DNA of 64,000 nt from SZUA-430 sp034440355 (GCA_034440355.1 JAWXBY010000016.1:1-64000), one strand, 5' to 3'. Shown: positions 36,000 through 46,383, numbered from the stretch's first letter. Numbers and translations are program-made. Notes: generated by a model not told the origin, from the sequence alone.

Positions 36000-36868
36000 T
36001 CGCGTTCCTTCAGCAGCTGCTTCAGGTAGGCGCCGTAATCGGAGGTCTTGAGTTTCTCGGCGCGGGCGGCGACTTGGCTCGCGGTCATCCAGCCTTTATC
36101 GAGGGCTACTTCTTCGAGGCAGGCGATTTGCAGGCCGGTGCGTTGCTGGATGGTGCGGACGAATTCGCCGGATTGGATGAGCGAGTCGTGGGTGCCGCAG
36201 TCCAGCCAGGCGTAGCCGCGGCTTAGGCGTTCGACCTTCAGCGCGCCGGCCTTGAGGTAGTGTGTATTGACGTCGGTGATTTCGATTTCGCCGCGCGCAG
36301 AGGGCTTTAGGTTACGCGCGATGTCGACGACTTTGTTGTCGTAAAAATATAGGCCGATGACGGCCCAGTTCGATTTCGGCGCGCTGGGTTTTTCGATGAT
36401 GGCGGCGGCGCGGCCGTTCGCGTCGAATTCCACCACGCCGTAACGATGCGGGTCGGGGACGTGGTAGCCGAAGACGAGGCCGCCGTCTTTTAAGCCGGCG
36501 GCGCGCTGCATCACGGCTTGCAGGCCTTGGCCGAAGAGGAGGTTGTCGCCGAGCGCGAGCGCGACCGGGTCTTTGCCGATGTGGTTGGCGCCGATGATGA
36601 AGGCTTGCGCCAGGCCCTTCGGTTCGGGTTGGGCGGCGTAGGTGAGGTTGATGCCGATGTCGTGGCCGTCGCCCAGCGCGCGTTCGAACATCGGCAGGTC
36701 GTGCGGGGTGGAGATGATCAGGATGTCGCGGATGCCGGCGAGCATCAGCGTCGACAACGGGTAGTAGATCATCGGCTTGTCGAAGACGGGCAGCAGCTGC
36801 TTCGAGATCGACAGCGTCAGCGGGTAGAGGCGCGTGCCGTGGCCGCCGGCCAGAATAATGCCTTTCAT
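35996..36868 (-). CDS. rfbA: Glucose-1-phosphate thymidylyltransferase
   Basis: First enzyme of dTDP-rhamnose synthesis (RmlA), making dTDP-glucose from dTTP and glucose 1-phosphate. The pyrophosphorylase motif GGHGTRLYPLTLSISKQLLPV, the KPMIYYPLS segment, ALGDNLLFG, VEFDANGRAAAIIEKPSAPKS and FYDNKV are those of RmlA. Length of 290 is typical. The gene is separated from rfbD by a palindromic repeat of 132 bases and overlaps rfbC. The ATG at 36868 has GAGAGG upstream. Confidence 0.96.
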   Translation of the reverse strand: MKGIILAGGHGTRLYPLTLSISKQLLPVFDKPMIYYPLSTLMLAGIRDILIISTPHDLPMFERALGDGHDIGINLTYAAQPEPKGLAQAFIIGANHIGKDPVALALGDNLLFGQGLQAVMQRAAGLKDGGLVFGYHVPDPHRYGVVEFDANGRAAAIIEKPSAPKSNWAVIGLYFYDNKVVDIARNLKPSARGEIEITDVNTHYLKAGALKVERLSRGYAWLDCGTHDSLIQSGEFVRTIQQRTGLQIACLEEVALDKGWMTASQVAARAEKLKTSDYGAYLKQLLKERE

Positions 36869-36887
36869 GAAGGCGCGCCTCTCTCTC

Positions 36888-37019
36888 GGTCGTCATGGCC
36901 GGGCAAGCGAAGCGCGACCCGGTCACCCAGTCGGCGCGTGTCTACGCGCCGGCAAGACTCTCTCGGCCGCGCAGACGCGTGGCCACTGGGTGGCCGGGTC
37001 AAGCCCGGCCATGACGACC
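36888..37019. repeat. Palindromic intergenic repeat, copy 3
   Basis: The left arm at about 36888-36931 and right arm at 36985-37019 are inverted copies of the same sequence found at 5497-5647; the left arm carries a short extra insertion (AAGCGAAGC). It lies inside the rml operon, between rfbD and rfbA, filling nearly the whole gap. The interior contains a GGCGCGTGTCTACGCGCC hairpin. Confidence 0.8.
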
Positions 37020-37025
37020 TTTTGT

Positions 37026-37867
37026 TCATCGGGCCCCCAGATGTGCGTGGAGCATGCGGGACAATCCGTCATTCCACGGGGGGAGTTCAACCGCGAAGGT
37101 GCGTTTGGCCTTCGCGCAATCGAGGACGGAGTTGGCGGGGCGGCGCGCGGGGGTTGGGTATTGCGCGGTAGTGATGGGTTCGATGCGCGGGCCGCCGGCT
37201 GCGAAGATCGCTTTTGCGAAGTCGTACCAGGTTGTTTGGCCGCCGCCTGCCAGGTGATAGGTGCCGGGCTTCGGGTTTGCGGCGATGGTCAGCAGGGCTT
37301 CGGCGAGGTCGTCGGCGAAGGTGGGGTTGCCGCGCTGGTCGTTCACCACGCGGATGACGTCGCGGTCGGCGGCGAGGCGCAGCATCGTTTTGACGAAGTT
37401 CGCGCCTTCCAGGCCGTAGACCCAGGCGGTGCGCGCGATGATGGCGCGCGGGCTCGCGGCGCGGACGGCGGCTTCGCCTTCGGCTTTGGTGCGGCCGTAG
37501 ACGCCGAGCGGGGCGATGGGGTCGTCTTCGACGTAGGCGGTTTTCTTCGTGCCGTCGAAGACGTAGTCGGTGGAGATGTGGATGACCGGGATGTCGAGCG
37601 CTTGGGCGGCGCTCGCCACGTGGCCCGCGCCGCTCGCGTTGATGCTTTCGGCGCGGTCGGTGTCGGTTTCGGCTTTGTCGACGGCGGTGTAGGCGGCGGC
37701 GTTGATGGCGATCGTGGCGCGCGCGTGCGTCAAGGCGGCGCTGACGGCGCCGATGTCGGTGACGTCGGCTTCGGTGCGCGTGAAGGCGGTGAGCGCGATG
37801 TTGCGGCGGGCGGCGACGCGGGCGAGGGCGTGGCCCACCTGCCCGCCTGCACCGAAGACGGCGACCC

Positions 37868-37871
<4 letters not shown>
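37026..37871 (-). CDS. rfbD: dTDP-4-dehydrorhamnose reductase
   Basis: Last step of dTDP-L-rhamnose synthesis (RmlD), NAD(P)H-dependent. Residues 1-20 give the Rossmann motif VFGAGGQVGHAL. IHISTDYVFDGTK and the YxxxK pair in GVYGRTKAEGEAAV complete the SDR signature, and RTAWVYGLEGANFVKTML is typical of RmlD. Length is 281. The ATG at 37871 overlaps the rfbB stop (ATGA); a longer frame upstream overlaps rfbB and was discarded. Confidence 0.95.
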
Positions 37872-38929
<1,058 letters not shown>

Positions 38930-39116
38930 ACGCCCGCCGCCGATGGTGTTCGCCCTGCCGTCATGCTAAGCCGCGCCGCCCTTATCGCCGCGACCAGAGC
39001 GCGACAATGCAGACCATAGTCGAGCGCTGTGGATTCCGCAGCATTTCTTGCACGGTTGAAACGGGCGCGTGTATCCTTGGGTTAACGGATTTGCTCCTGG
39101 CTGCGGTGAAGAACGG

Positions 39117-39755
39117 ATGTCGAGAACGGGCTATTTGGTTGTAGGCGCGTTGGTCTTCGCCCTGGCTGCTGCCGGGGTGTTGCTGTGGTCTGATATCGCG
39201 ACAGAGTATTTCGGTCCGCAAACTCTCGAAAGCAGGTTGACGAAGCAAATGAATGACGTGGCCTCCACGGGCGGCTTTGCTGCCTCATTTGCTGAGCAAG
39301 ACGCTAGCCGCTGGCGCCTCGCCGACGGGCATAGGTTCGAGCGCCTGACGGTCGCATCCTCTAACGCGGTTATTGGCCGCCTGGGAAGCTCTGTTGTCCT
39401 GGATGTCAGCCCTCCAAGTTGGGAGTCCCAAGGGCTATCCATAGAGCTTCCCGCGGCGTTCGCGCAGCAATCGAACGGCAAGCGTGTGGAGGTTGGAGTG
39501 ATCGCGCGTGCTGCCCGTGCAAATGCGTCAGGTGTGCTCAACGCCGTGTTCGCGACACGGCAGGCCGGAAACAGCGGCTGGCGCAAGTTCGAACTCGGCG
39601 GGGAGTTTCAGGTACACACAATCATCTTCGATATGCCGGAAGTCCCGAGCGGGTATACAGCGCAACCGATCATAGTCCTCCAATCGGACGCCGATGGTCA
39701 TGGGCGATCAGTCGAAATCCTTGGCGTGTATGCACGCCGAGTTCCTCGAAGCTAG
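39117..39755 (+). CDS. Hypothetical single-pass membrane protein in the glycan region
   Basis: I do not recognise this 212-residue product. One N-terminal membrane helix (TGYLVVGALVFALAAAGVLLW) anchors a periplasmic domain with beta-rich phrases such as SVVLDVSPPSWESQGLSIELP and YTAQPIIVLQSDADGHGRSVEILGVYARR, which resembles a carbohydrate-binding or jelly-roll fold. The ATG at 39117 was preferred over an in-frame one 48 bases upstream because the signal anchor then sits at the N-terminus. It is the first gene of the lower-GC block. Confidence 0.62.
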   Translation: MSRTGYLVVGALVFALAAAGVLLWSDIATEYFGPQTLESRLTKQMNDVASTGGFAASFAEQDASRWRLADGHRFERLTVASSNAVIGRLGSSVVLDVSPPSWESQGLSIELPAAFAQQSNGKRVEVGVIARAARANASGVLNAVFATRQAGNSGWRKFELGGEFQVHTIIFDMPEVPSGYTAQPIIVLQSDADGHGRSVEILGVYARRVPRS

Positions 39756-39786
39756 TTTGCCTGCACCGTGAAGGAGATTTTCGTAA

Positions 39787-40365
39787 ATGAAATTGCCTAG
39801 CTTTCTGCAGGCTAGCAAGAACGAACTTCAGGTCCAACCGCTGCCGGCTTCGGCGCACGACTTGGCAAATCCACTTGGGTTGCTTCGCAAGAACGAATTT
39901 GTGAGCGATCGTTGGTACCGCGCAACCTATTCACTTGACGCTTCGCTGAAAATGACCGCCGATGAACACTACTTGGTCGTTGGAGCAAAGAACGGATTCG
40001 AACCAAACCCTTTGTTCAAAACGCGATGGTACTATCGCAGCTACCCCAGTGTCGCAGAGAGTCGGTTGAACCCGGCCATACACTATCTGGCCCTGGGTTC
40101 ACGCAATGGCTTGAAGCCGAATCCACTCTTCGATCCAACTTGGTACAGAAAAACGTATCCCGATGTCGGCGCGTCCGGTATCGAGCCGTTGGTTCACTAT
40201 TTGAAATTCGGCTCGAAGGAGGGCCGTTCGCCAGCTCCGGAAATTTTTACGCAGTGGCTGCCGAAGGCTGTGGACTCAGCTACAGGCGAAGATGCGCATC
40301 CTTTGGCTGTGTATCTTGGTCTTCTCGACCGCATGCGCGTCGGTCTCGCCGCCGCTAAATCATGA
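39787..40365 (+). CDS. Small protein made of YPDV-type repeats
   Basis: A 192-residue soluble protein with three tandem copies of a module of about 37-40 residues. The clearest are FKTRWYYRSYPSVAESRLNP with HYLALGSRNGLKPNP, and FDPTWYRKTYPDVGASGIEP with HYLKFGSKEGRSPAP. The first copy (SDRWYRATYSLDASLK) is more degenerate. This module occurs at the N-termini of many glycan enzymes, including the one encoded at 34095-35429. Here it stands alone, just upstream of the WbsX gene, so it may work as a detached module of that enzyme. Reaction unknown. The ATG is preceded by AAGGAG. Confidence 0.72.
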   Translation: MKLPSFLQASKNELQVQPLPASAHDLANPLGLLRKNEFVSDRWYRATYSLDASLKMTADEHYLVVGAKNGFEPNPLFKTRWYYRSYPSVAESRLNPAIHYLALGSRNGLKPNPLFDPTWYRKTYPDVGASGIEPLVHYLKFGSKEGRSPAPEIFTQWLPKAVDSATGEDAHPLAVYLGLLDRMRVGLAAAKS

Positions 40366-40382
40366 TGTGGAACTAATCCAGC

Positions 40383-42035
40383 ATGGCGCGACTGATTGCG
40401 TTCTATCTCCCACAGTTTCACCCCATACCGGAGAACGATATTTGGTGGGGCAAAGGCTTCACCGAGTGGTCTAATGTTACTCGGGCGCGCCCTTGGTTCA
40501 GCGGCCACGAACAGCCCCAGCTTCCCGCCGATCTTGGCTTCTATGATTTGCGCGTTGATGAAGTTCGTGAGGAACAAGCGAGACTGGCCGAACGCTATGG
40601 CATCTCGGGTTTTTGCTACTATTACTATTGGTTCAACGGTCGCAAACTTCTGGAGCGCCCGCTTGAGGCACTTCTAAAATCCGAGAAGCCGAATTTTCCG
40701 TTTTGTATATGCTGGGCCAACGAATCTTGGTCGCGCCGTTGGGACGGCTCGGAACAAGAAGTCCTGATGGAACAGGTGCACTCGCCTGAGTCCGATCGTC
40801 GATTCATTCAAGACATAATTCCGATACTTCGAGACTCGCGATACATTCGCGTCGACGGAGCCCCCCTCCTCCTCGTTTATAGATTTACGCTGATGCCGGA
40901 CCCTGTGTCGGCGACCGAGACTTGGCGCAAAGCGTGCGTGGAAGCCGGGATTGGTAAAATTCACATTTCCGCTGTGCAATCGTTTGGCATCGAGGATCCG
41001 AGAATCTTCGGCTGCGATTCCGCCACGGAATTTCCGCCGCACGGAATCTCGGCCAGCGAAATCACAAAGGACGTTGAGAGCCTGGATCCAGAATTCGCCG
41101 GAAAGGTTTTCGACTATCGAGACCTTATCGCGGCCGACGAGGTGCGCGTCCCGCCGCCTTATCAGGTATTTCCTGCAGTAATGCCTTCATGGGACAACAC
41201 GGCCCGCCGTGGCGCCCGTGGACATGTTTTCCATAATGCAACGCCGCAGGCATACGAAATTTGGCTCAGGAATGCGATCAATCGCTCGGCGCGCGAACCC
41301 GTGTCCGGTGAGTCGATCGTTTTTATCAATGCGTGGAATGAATGGGCAGAAGGTACCCATCTTGAGCCCGACAAACGTTGGGGCCACGCGTTCCTAGAGG
41401 CAACTCGCCGGGCACTATCCCAGTCGACCGGATGGCGATCGTCGATTGAGACGTTGATAGCCCGCAGTGGTACTGGGGATTCAAGCACGCATGGGATTTT
41501 AGCCGACTTGGCGCATCAGATTGAATCCCTCGAAGCGGCCAACGCCTTCCTTAAGCGACATGTCGACCTGTCCAGCTTTCGACGCCACTTGGAGGCTTAC
41601 CCGCTTCAACCGAACCTGCCTTCCGACCTGCTTGCCGAAGAGTTTACGCACCCCGCTTTGATCAACGTCGACCAAGTAAATCATGCAGCACCTGCGCCAA
41701 CAGTCAGACTACGGCCAGGAGGGGAAGTCTACGTCAAAGGCTGGTCCTTCACGCCAGGCCTACCTCCGATGCCGAACGGCCGCGAGGTGTACATCGCGTT
41801 GTTTGAAGCAGAAAATGGTTTGGCGCACTGGAGCATGCTAACCGAACGGGAAGTCCGGGAAGATGTGGCAGCGGCCTTTCCGCAGTATCCCAGCAATATG
41901 ACCAGCGAAAGCGGGTTCTCATGCGTCCTCGATGTGCGCTCACTTTCTCCGGGACGCTACAAGTTGGCGATCATCGAAAGAGGCCGCAATCGGATCGGAG
42001 TGGCTATTGCAAGTCCGACTTTTGAAGTTCGGTGA
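40383..42035 (+). CDS. WbsX family glycan enzyme (GH99-like) with C-terminal beta domain
   Basis: A 550-residue protein. Residues of about 1-350 match the WbsX/GH99-like family: IAFYLPQFHPIPENDIWWGKGFTEW, GISGFCYYYYWFNGRKLLERP, FPFCICWANESWSRRWDG, and INAWNEWAEGTHLEPDKRWGHAFLEA near the end. The family is usually annotated as glycosyltransferase WbsX in O-antigen clusters but is related in fold to endo-alpha-mannosidases, so transferase or hydrolase activity is open. After a coiled-coil-like link (HQIESLEAANAFLKRHV), residues of about 430-550 form a beta-rich domain. The stop overlaps the next gene (GTGA). Confidence 0.83.
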   Translation: MARLIAFYLPQFHPIPENDIWWGKGFTEWSNVTRARPWFSGHEQPQLPADLGFYDLRVDEVREEQARLAERYGISGFCYYYYWFNGRKLLERPLEALLKSEKPNFPFCICWANESWSRRWDGSEQEVLMEQVHSPESDRRFIQDIIPILRDSRYIRVDGAPLLLVYRFTLMPDPVSATETWRKACVEAGIGKIHISAVQSFGIEDPRIFGCDSATEFPPHGISASEITKDVESLDPEFAGKVFDYRDLIAADEVRVPPPYQVFPAVMPSWDNTARRGARGHVFHNATPQAYEIWLRNAINRSAREPVSGESIVFINAWNEWAEGTHLEPDKRWGHAFLEATRRALSQSTGWRSSIETLIARSGTGDSSTHGILADLAHQIESLEAANAFLKRHVDLSSFRRHLEAYPLQPNLPSDLLAEEFTHPALINVDQVNHAAPAPTVRLRPGGEVYVKGWSFTPGLPPMPNGREVYIALFEAENGLAHWSMLTEREVREDVAAAFPQYPSNMTSESGFSCVLDVRSLSPGRYKLAIIERGRNRIGVAIASPTFEVR

Positions 42036-42919
42036 CCGAGATGGATGCCTCACCACTGATTTCAGTGATTGTGCCTTCGTACAATTACGCGGCTTTCTTG
42101 CCTGCATGCATAGAGTCGGTGGCCGTGCAGGGCTATCCCGAACTTGAGTTGGTCGTGATCGACGACAGATCCGCTGACAATTCGGTGCAGGTCATTGAGG
42201 ACTTGTCCTCGCGCGATGATCTTCGTTCAGCCTTCAAAGGCAGAGTGCATCTGGAGGTCAACGCAAATAACTTAGGCGCTCACGAAACCATCAACCGCGG
42301 GATTAGAGCTTCTAGTGGAAGCTATGTCTGCATTGTGAATGCTGACGACGTCTACGGTCCCGATCGATTGCACAAGATGATGGAGCAGGTTCGAGCCAAG
42401 GCCGCGCGCTTTGCGTTTTCGGGCGTTGATTTCATCGACGAACATGGGCTTCGGTCGGGCAATCAACCGGAGTCGGTTGTCCATCGATTGCGGCGACGTC
42501 AGGCGGCGATTGACAAGTTTCCGACCGTAGGATTCGCCTGCCTTGTGTCAAACGTCGCCATCTCTACCGGAAATTTCCTGTTTGAGCGCCGATTGTACGA
42601 CGAAGTTGGTCCGTTTGGAGGACTTCGCTATTGTCATGATTGGGATTTCTTGTTGCGGTGTCTTCTTTTCACCGAACCCTTGTATGTCCCAAACGCCACA
42701 TACAAATATCGCGTTCACGGAACAAATACGTTTCGATCCCTTGAGCACATTGCAGCTTCGGAAAGTGCAACGGTTTATCGCAACTATTTCAACCAAATCA
42801 TACTCAACCGCCATTTGAATCGAAAGGCTCCTGGACCTGTATCCTGGCCGGGGGTATTTGACGTTTTTATGAGCGCTTTTGGCCTTTGGCCGCATTGGGA
42901 TGGCGAGCGCGCGGCTTAA
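42032..42919 (+). CDS. Glycosyltransferase family 2
   Basis: A GT-A transferase of 295 residues with ISVIVPSYNYAAFLPACIESV, LVVIDDRSADNSVQVI for the first nucleotide-binding acid and VCIVNADDVYGPDRL as the DxD-type metal site. The segment RYCHDWDFLLRCL serves as the catalytic acid region. There is no membrane helix. Translation may start at the GTG overlapping the WbsX stop or at an ATG three codons later. It probably transfers a sugar during assembly of the same glycan as the neighbouring genes. Base composition is clearly more AT-rich than the window average. Confidence 0.87.
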   Translation: MTEMDASPLISVIVPSYNYAAFLPACIESVAVQGYPELELVVIDDRSADNSVQVIEDLSSRDDLRSAFKGRVHLEVNANNLGAHETINRGIRASSGSYVCIVNADDVYGPDRLHKMMEQVRAKAARFAFSGVDFIDEHGLRSGNQPESVVHRLRRRQAAIDKFPTVGFACLVSNVAISTGNFLFERRLYDEVGPFGGLRYCHDWDFLLRCLLFTEPLYVPNATYKYRVHGTNTFRSLEHIAASESATVYRNYFNQIILNRHLNRKAPGPVSWPGVFDVFMSAFGLWPHWDGERAA

Positions 42920-43015
42920 AGACAACATAATCACCGGTGACATTTCGGCGGCTTCGATGAGACTTTCCCACTCCAATTCTCAAGCTCTCATTGTGAGCTT
43001 CGATTGCTCCGCGCG

Positions 43016-44017
43016 ATGAGACGACGAATCTATCTGCATGTCGGTCTGCACAAGACCGGCACTTCGAGTATACAGGTCGAGCTAACTCGAGCTCGGCACC
43101 TCCTGCGGAAACGCGGGTTTCTGTATCCGGAAACTGGATTGCCCGACTCGGCACCCTATGGCCAGCACCTGCTGCCTTGGTCGCTCGTCAAAGATGAAGC
43201 GCTGATACCCGAGGTTCACGGACAGAGGTCCGCAGTTCTTGACAGGGACACGCTGTGGGGCGAGCTCCGTAAGGAAATTGAAGAAGCCGACCTACCGAGC
43301 GTTGTTATCTCGTCTGAGGAGTTCGACATCCTCGACCGCGCTGCGATTGACGATCTTGCGGAGCAGTTGCAGGCTTACGACATCGTGCCAATTATCTTTC
43401 TTCGAAACCTCAGCGACCTTGTCGAGTCGGGGTATCGCACAGCCGTAGTCGTCTCAGGATTTCCTGAGGACATCACGTTCTTCTTCGGCAATCACCGCAC
43501 ACGGATGGATTATGCGCAACTGATGCAGGATTGGAGAGGTGCTTCTTCGAATGGTCAGCTCATCGTGGCAAGCTACGATGATCCGCACTTGAGCGCCGAC
43601 ATCGTGCTCACATTTCTTCGGTTGATTGGTCTCGATGCGAACGCTGTTGAGCCAATTCGCCTTCCACGCCAGAATGAGAGTGCACTTGCGTTTGTGGTCG
43701 AGATTGCACGGTTCTTACGGTCGCGGTCAGCTAGTGAATCCGAAATTTCCTCATGGCTTCATACCGTCAGCAGGATGCCCTTCGCCAGCGAAGTCAATAA
43801 ACGCTATACGCTGTTGCCTGACGCGCTTCGTGGCAGTTTAGACCAAAGATATTTGCAGCAGCTTGGCGCTATTGCTTCCAATCCAGAACTGGCGTCGCAA
43901 ATTTATGGACAACTCGTCCTGCCGCCGCAGCATCCGGGGCGTGTTTGCATACACAACACCAAAGAAGCCTTGCTTGCCTTCACCCAGGAAATCGAGCTGC
44001 TGCGTACTGGCGGCTAG
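43016..44017 (+). CDS. Sulfotransferase-like protein
   Basis: A 333-residue protein opening with RIYLHVGLHKTGTSSIQVELTRAR. This is the P-loop-like 5'-phosphosulfate-binding motif of sulfotransferases in bacterial polysaccharide clusters. VVISSEEFDIL, the PIIFLRNLSDLVESGYR stretch (3'-phosphate-binding R/S pattern) and a DWRG segment follow. The likely role is transfer of sulfate from PAPS to a surface sugar; the family also contains members of unknown activity. I chose the ATG at 43016; a TTG four codons earlier is possible. Neither has a good ribosome binding site. It is the last gene of the lower-GC block. Confidence 0.72.
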   Translation: MRRRIYLHVGLHKTGTSSIQVELTRARHLLRKRGFLYPETGLPDSAPYGQHLLPWSLVKDEALIPEVHGQRSAVLDRDTLWGELRKEIEEADLPSVVISSEEFDILDRAAIDDLAEQLQAYDIVPIIFLRNLSDLVESGYRTAVVVSGFPEDITFFFGNHRTRMDYAQLMQDWRGASSNGQLIVASYDDPHLSADIVLTFLRLIGLDANAVEPIRLPRQNESALAFVVEIARFLRSRSASESEISSWLHTVSRMPFASEVNKRYTLLPDALRGSLDQRYLQQLGAIASNPELASQIYGQLVLPPQHPGRVCIHNTKEALLAFTQEIELLRTGG

Positions 44018-44049
44018 TTCTCACTTCCTGCCGAACACAAAGATACGCG

Positions 44050-46062
44050 ATGCTCACCCGACCGCAGCAGATTCTCTTGATCGCCGCCGCTGCTGCGTTG
44101 CTTTCACTCTCCATCCTTCTCTTTCTTCCTGTCGCCGCCATTGCCTTCCTCCCTAATGGCGAGGCGCTGATCGTTCGGTTGGCGGGTGGAATGCTCTCAG
44201 GCGAATGGCTCGGCGCGTACGATGGCGGCACCTTGATGGCCGGCGTGCCTTACCCCGCGTTCGTCGCGAAGGCTGCGTTCTTCGGCGTTCCTTTGAAGGT
44301 AGCGGAGGCCGTGGTGCAGTTGGCGGCTGCGGGGGCGATGGCGTTTGTTCTTTTGCGGTTGGGGTTGGCGGCTTGGTTGGGGGCTGCCGTGTTTGCGCTG
44401 CTCGCGTTTAATCCGGTGCCGTTGTCGCCCACGCTGATGCGCGTGACGGGGGAGGCGTTTGCGGGGTCGTTGGCTTTGTTGGCGGTGGCGGCGTTGGCGT
44501 TTGTTTTGCTCGACGAGACGGCCGGCGCGCGGTTGCGGCGCGGGGCGCTCGCTGTGTTCGGGGCGGCGTTTGGTTTGCTTTGGTTGCAGGAGGCGTCGAC
44601 CGCTTGGATTTATCCGGCGCTTGCCGTGCCGGTGTTGCCCTACGTGCCGGGGGTCGTGCGGGCTTTGCGCGCGCGGCCTGTCGATGCGCAGGCTTGGCGC
44701 GGTCACGGAGTGCGGTTCGGGTTGGATGCAGCGTTTGTGGTGGGGGCGTTTGCGCTTGTTACGCTGCCGGTCGCGGCGCTCAACGCGGCGTCCTATGGCG
44801 CCTTCGTCACCAGCGAGGCGCGGAGCGGCGGGTTCGTCGATGCGGTCGGCGCCATCACGCGCATCACGCCGATCGCGGCGTCGCAGCGGTTCGAGTTCAC
44901 GCGCGACGTGGCGGCGCATGCTTATCGGGTGAGTGCTGCGGTGCGCAAGCTGAAGCCTGCGCTTGACGGCGCGGTGGGGCAGACATGGCGCGCGGCGGGA
45001 TGCCGGGCGCTGGCGCTCAACCCCTGCCCGCCCGGGTTCGGCGGCGGCACGTTGATTTGGGCCTTGCGCGACGCGGCGCGCGCGGCGGGACATATGAACG
45101 ACGCGGCGGCGGCCGACGCGTTCTTCGCGCGGGTGGCCGACGAGATCGACGCGGCGTGCGATGCGGGCGACGTGCCGTGCGGCGCTTCGCGCTCGTCGTT
45201 GATTTCGCCGTTGCGCGCGGGCGAGTGGCGTTCGCTTCCCGGGGCGATCGCCGCTTCGCTGGCGGTCACCACGCGGTTGGGCGGCGGGCAAGCGGGCGCC
45301 GTGTCCAGCGAAGGCAGTGCGGCGGAGATCGCGGCGTTCACGCGTCTCGTCGGCGCGGTGACGCCGCCCGGCGACGGCGGGGTGACGCTCGCCGGGTGGG
45401 TCGCCGCACGCGGATGCCTGCCGCGGCCGGTGATCGTGGAAGCGGATGGGAGCCAAACGGAGCCGGAGCTCTCGGCGGCCGGCGACGTCGACGCCTTCTT
45501 CCGCCAGAAGGGCGAGTTTCCGAAGACGCAGCGCTTTAAGGTCAGCGCGCCGTGCCGCGAGGGTGCGTGCGTGATGCGGCTGGAAGGATGCGCGGAGGAT
45601 GCGGGCGTGCCGGTGTGGAGCCTTTCGGCCGGGCGGCAAACCGCGCGCGGCAAGACGGTGCTGTTCGTCGACAGCGTCGCCGGCACCGGCGATGCCGCTG
45701 AACCTGCGGCCGACGACAGCTGGGGTGCGGGCGTCGCGCGCACGATCGCTTCAGCTTATGCGGCGCTGGGGCCGGTGGTGGCGCCGTTTGCGGTCGTCAT
45801 GTTTCTGCTCGCATGGATCGCATCGCGCGACTATCCGGAATTGCGCAAGGTGTGGATCGTGGCAGCGGCATGCTTCGCCGCCGTTGTCGGGCGCGCGGTT
45901 TATGTGGGCTACCTCGACGTGACGACCGTGCCCGCCGCCGACATCCGCCACATGGCGTCGGCGGCGCCGTTCTTCATCCTGTTCATCGGACTCGCGGCGG
46001 CATTGGCGTTCACGACGTTGCTGGGGCGGTTGCGCAGCGGGGAGGATGAAAAGAAGTCCTAG
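44050..46062 (+). CDS. Large multi-pass membrane protein of unknown function
   Basis: I do not recognise the family. The 670-residue product has an N-terminal helix (LLIAAAAALLSLSILLFLPVAAIAFL), about five further hydrophobic segments up to residue 260, and a central soluble region of about 280 residues rich in cysteine pairs (CRALALNPCPPGFGG, CDAGDVPCG, CREGACVMRLEGC). Three C-terminal helices follow, ending TLLGRLRSG. The layout of helices around a large periplasmic domain recalls GT-C-type glycosyltransferases or O-acetyl/ligase proteins, and its position after the glycan genes fits that. The cysteines suggest disulfide bonds outside the cytoplasm. The frame extends upstream to 43945 but overlaps the sulfotransferase gene. 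GC content returns to the local high value here. Confidence 0.7.
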   Translation: MLTRPQQILLIAAAAALLSLSILLFLPVAAIAFLPNGEALIVRLAGGMLSGEWLGAYDGGTLMAGVPYPAFVAKAAFFGVPLKVAEAVVQLAAAGAMAFVLLRLGLAAWLGAAVFALLAFNPVPLSPTLMRVTGEAFAGSLALLAVAALAFVLLDETAGARLRRGALAVFGAAFGLLWLQEASTAWIYPALAVPVLPYVPGVVRALRARPVDAQAWRGHGVRFGLDAAFVVGAFALVTLPVAALNAASYGAFVTSEARSGGFVDAVGAITRITPIAASQRFEFTRDVAAHAYRVSAAVRKLKPALDGAVGQTWRAAGCRALALNPCPPGFGGGTLIWALRDAARAAGHMNDAAAADAFFARVADEIDAACDAGDVPCGASRSSLISPLRAGEWRSLPGAIAASLAVTTRLGGGQAGAVSSEGSAAEIAAFTRLVGAVTPPGDGGVTLAGWVAARGCLPRPVIVEADGSQTEPELSAAGDVDAFFRQKGEFPKTQRFKVSAPCREGACVMRLEGCAEDAGVPVWSLSAGRQTARGKTVLFVDSVAGTGDAAEPAADDSWGAGVARTIASAYAALGPVVAPFAVVMFLLAWIASRDYPELRKVWIVAAACFAAVVGRAVYVGYLDVTTVPAADIRHMASAAPFFILFIGLAAALAFTTLLGRLRSGEDEKKS

Positions 46063-46105
46063 CGTTTGGGCGGGAGACCCATCGCAGGGTCTGCAAGGCG
46101 GACCA

Positions 46106-46151
46106 CAAGACTCTCTTGCAAGAGACTCTTTTCTCTTCGAAGAGCGTCTTG
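46106..46151. repeat. Nested palindromes forming a cruciform-like structure
   Basis: CAAGAC at 46106-46111 pairs with GTCTTG at 46146-46151. Enclosed are two perfect palindromes, TCTCTTGCAAGAGA at 46112-46125 and CTCTTCGAAGAG at 46133-46144, separated by CTCTTTT. The result is an outer stem with two inner hairpins. It lies 44 bases after the stop codon of the membrane protein gene and may end or protect that transcript. The surrounding 417-base gap (46063-46479) holds no gene that I can support. Confidence 0.55.
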
Positions 46152-46383
46152 GCGTTGAGCTCATACGCACGCGGCGCTCATAACGCGTCTTCAAAATTTG
46201 CTGGACTATTTCGGCGATTTCGGCTATATTCTGCGCGTCAAACTCACATTCTTAGAGTTGCGCGCTGAGCCGCCTTCTAGCGGTGCAATCTTTGTCGTTC
46301 TGGCCGCCGTTCACCCGTTCGTGTCGGCCAAGAACCGCGCTCACGTCGCTGCACCCACACGAAAACTCGCAGGATTTCACCAT

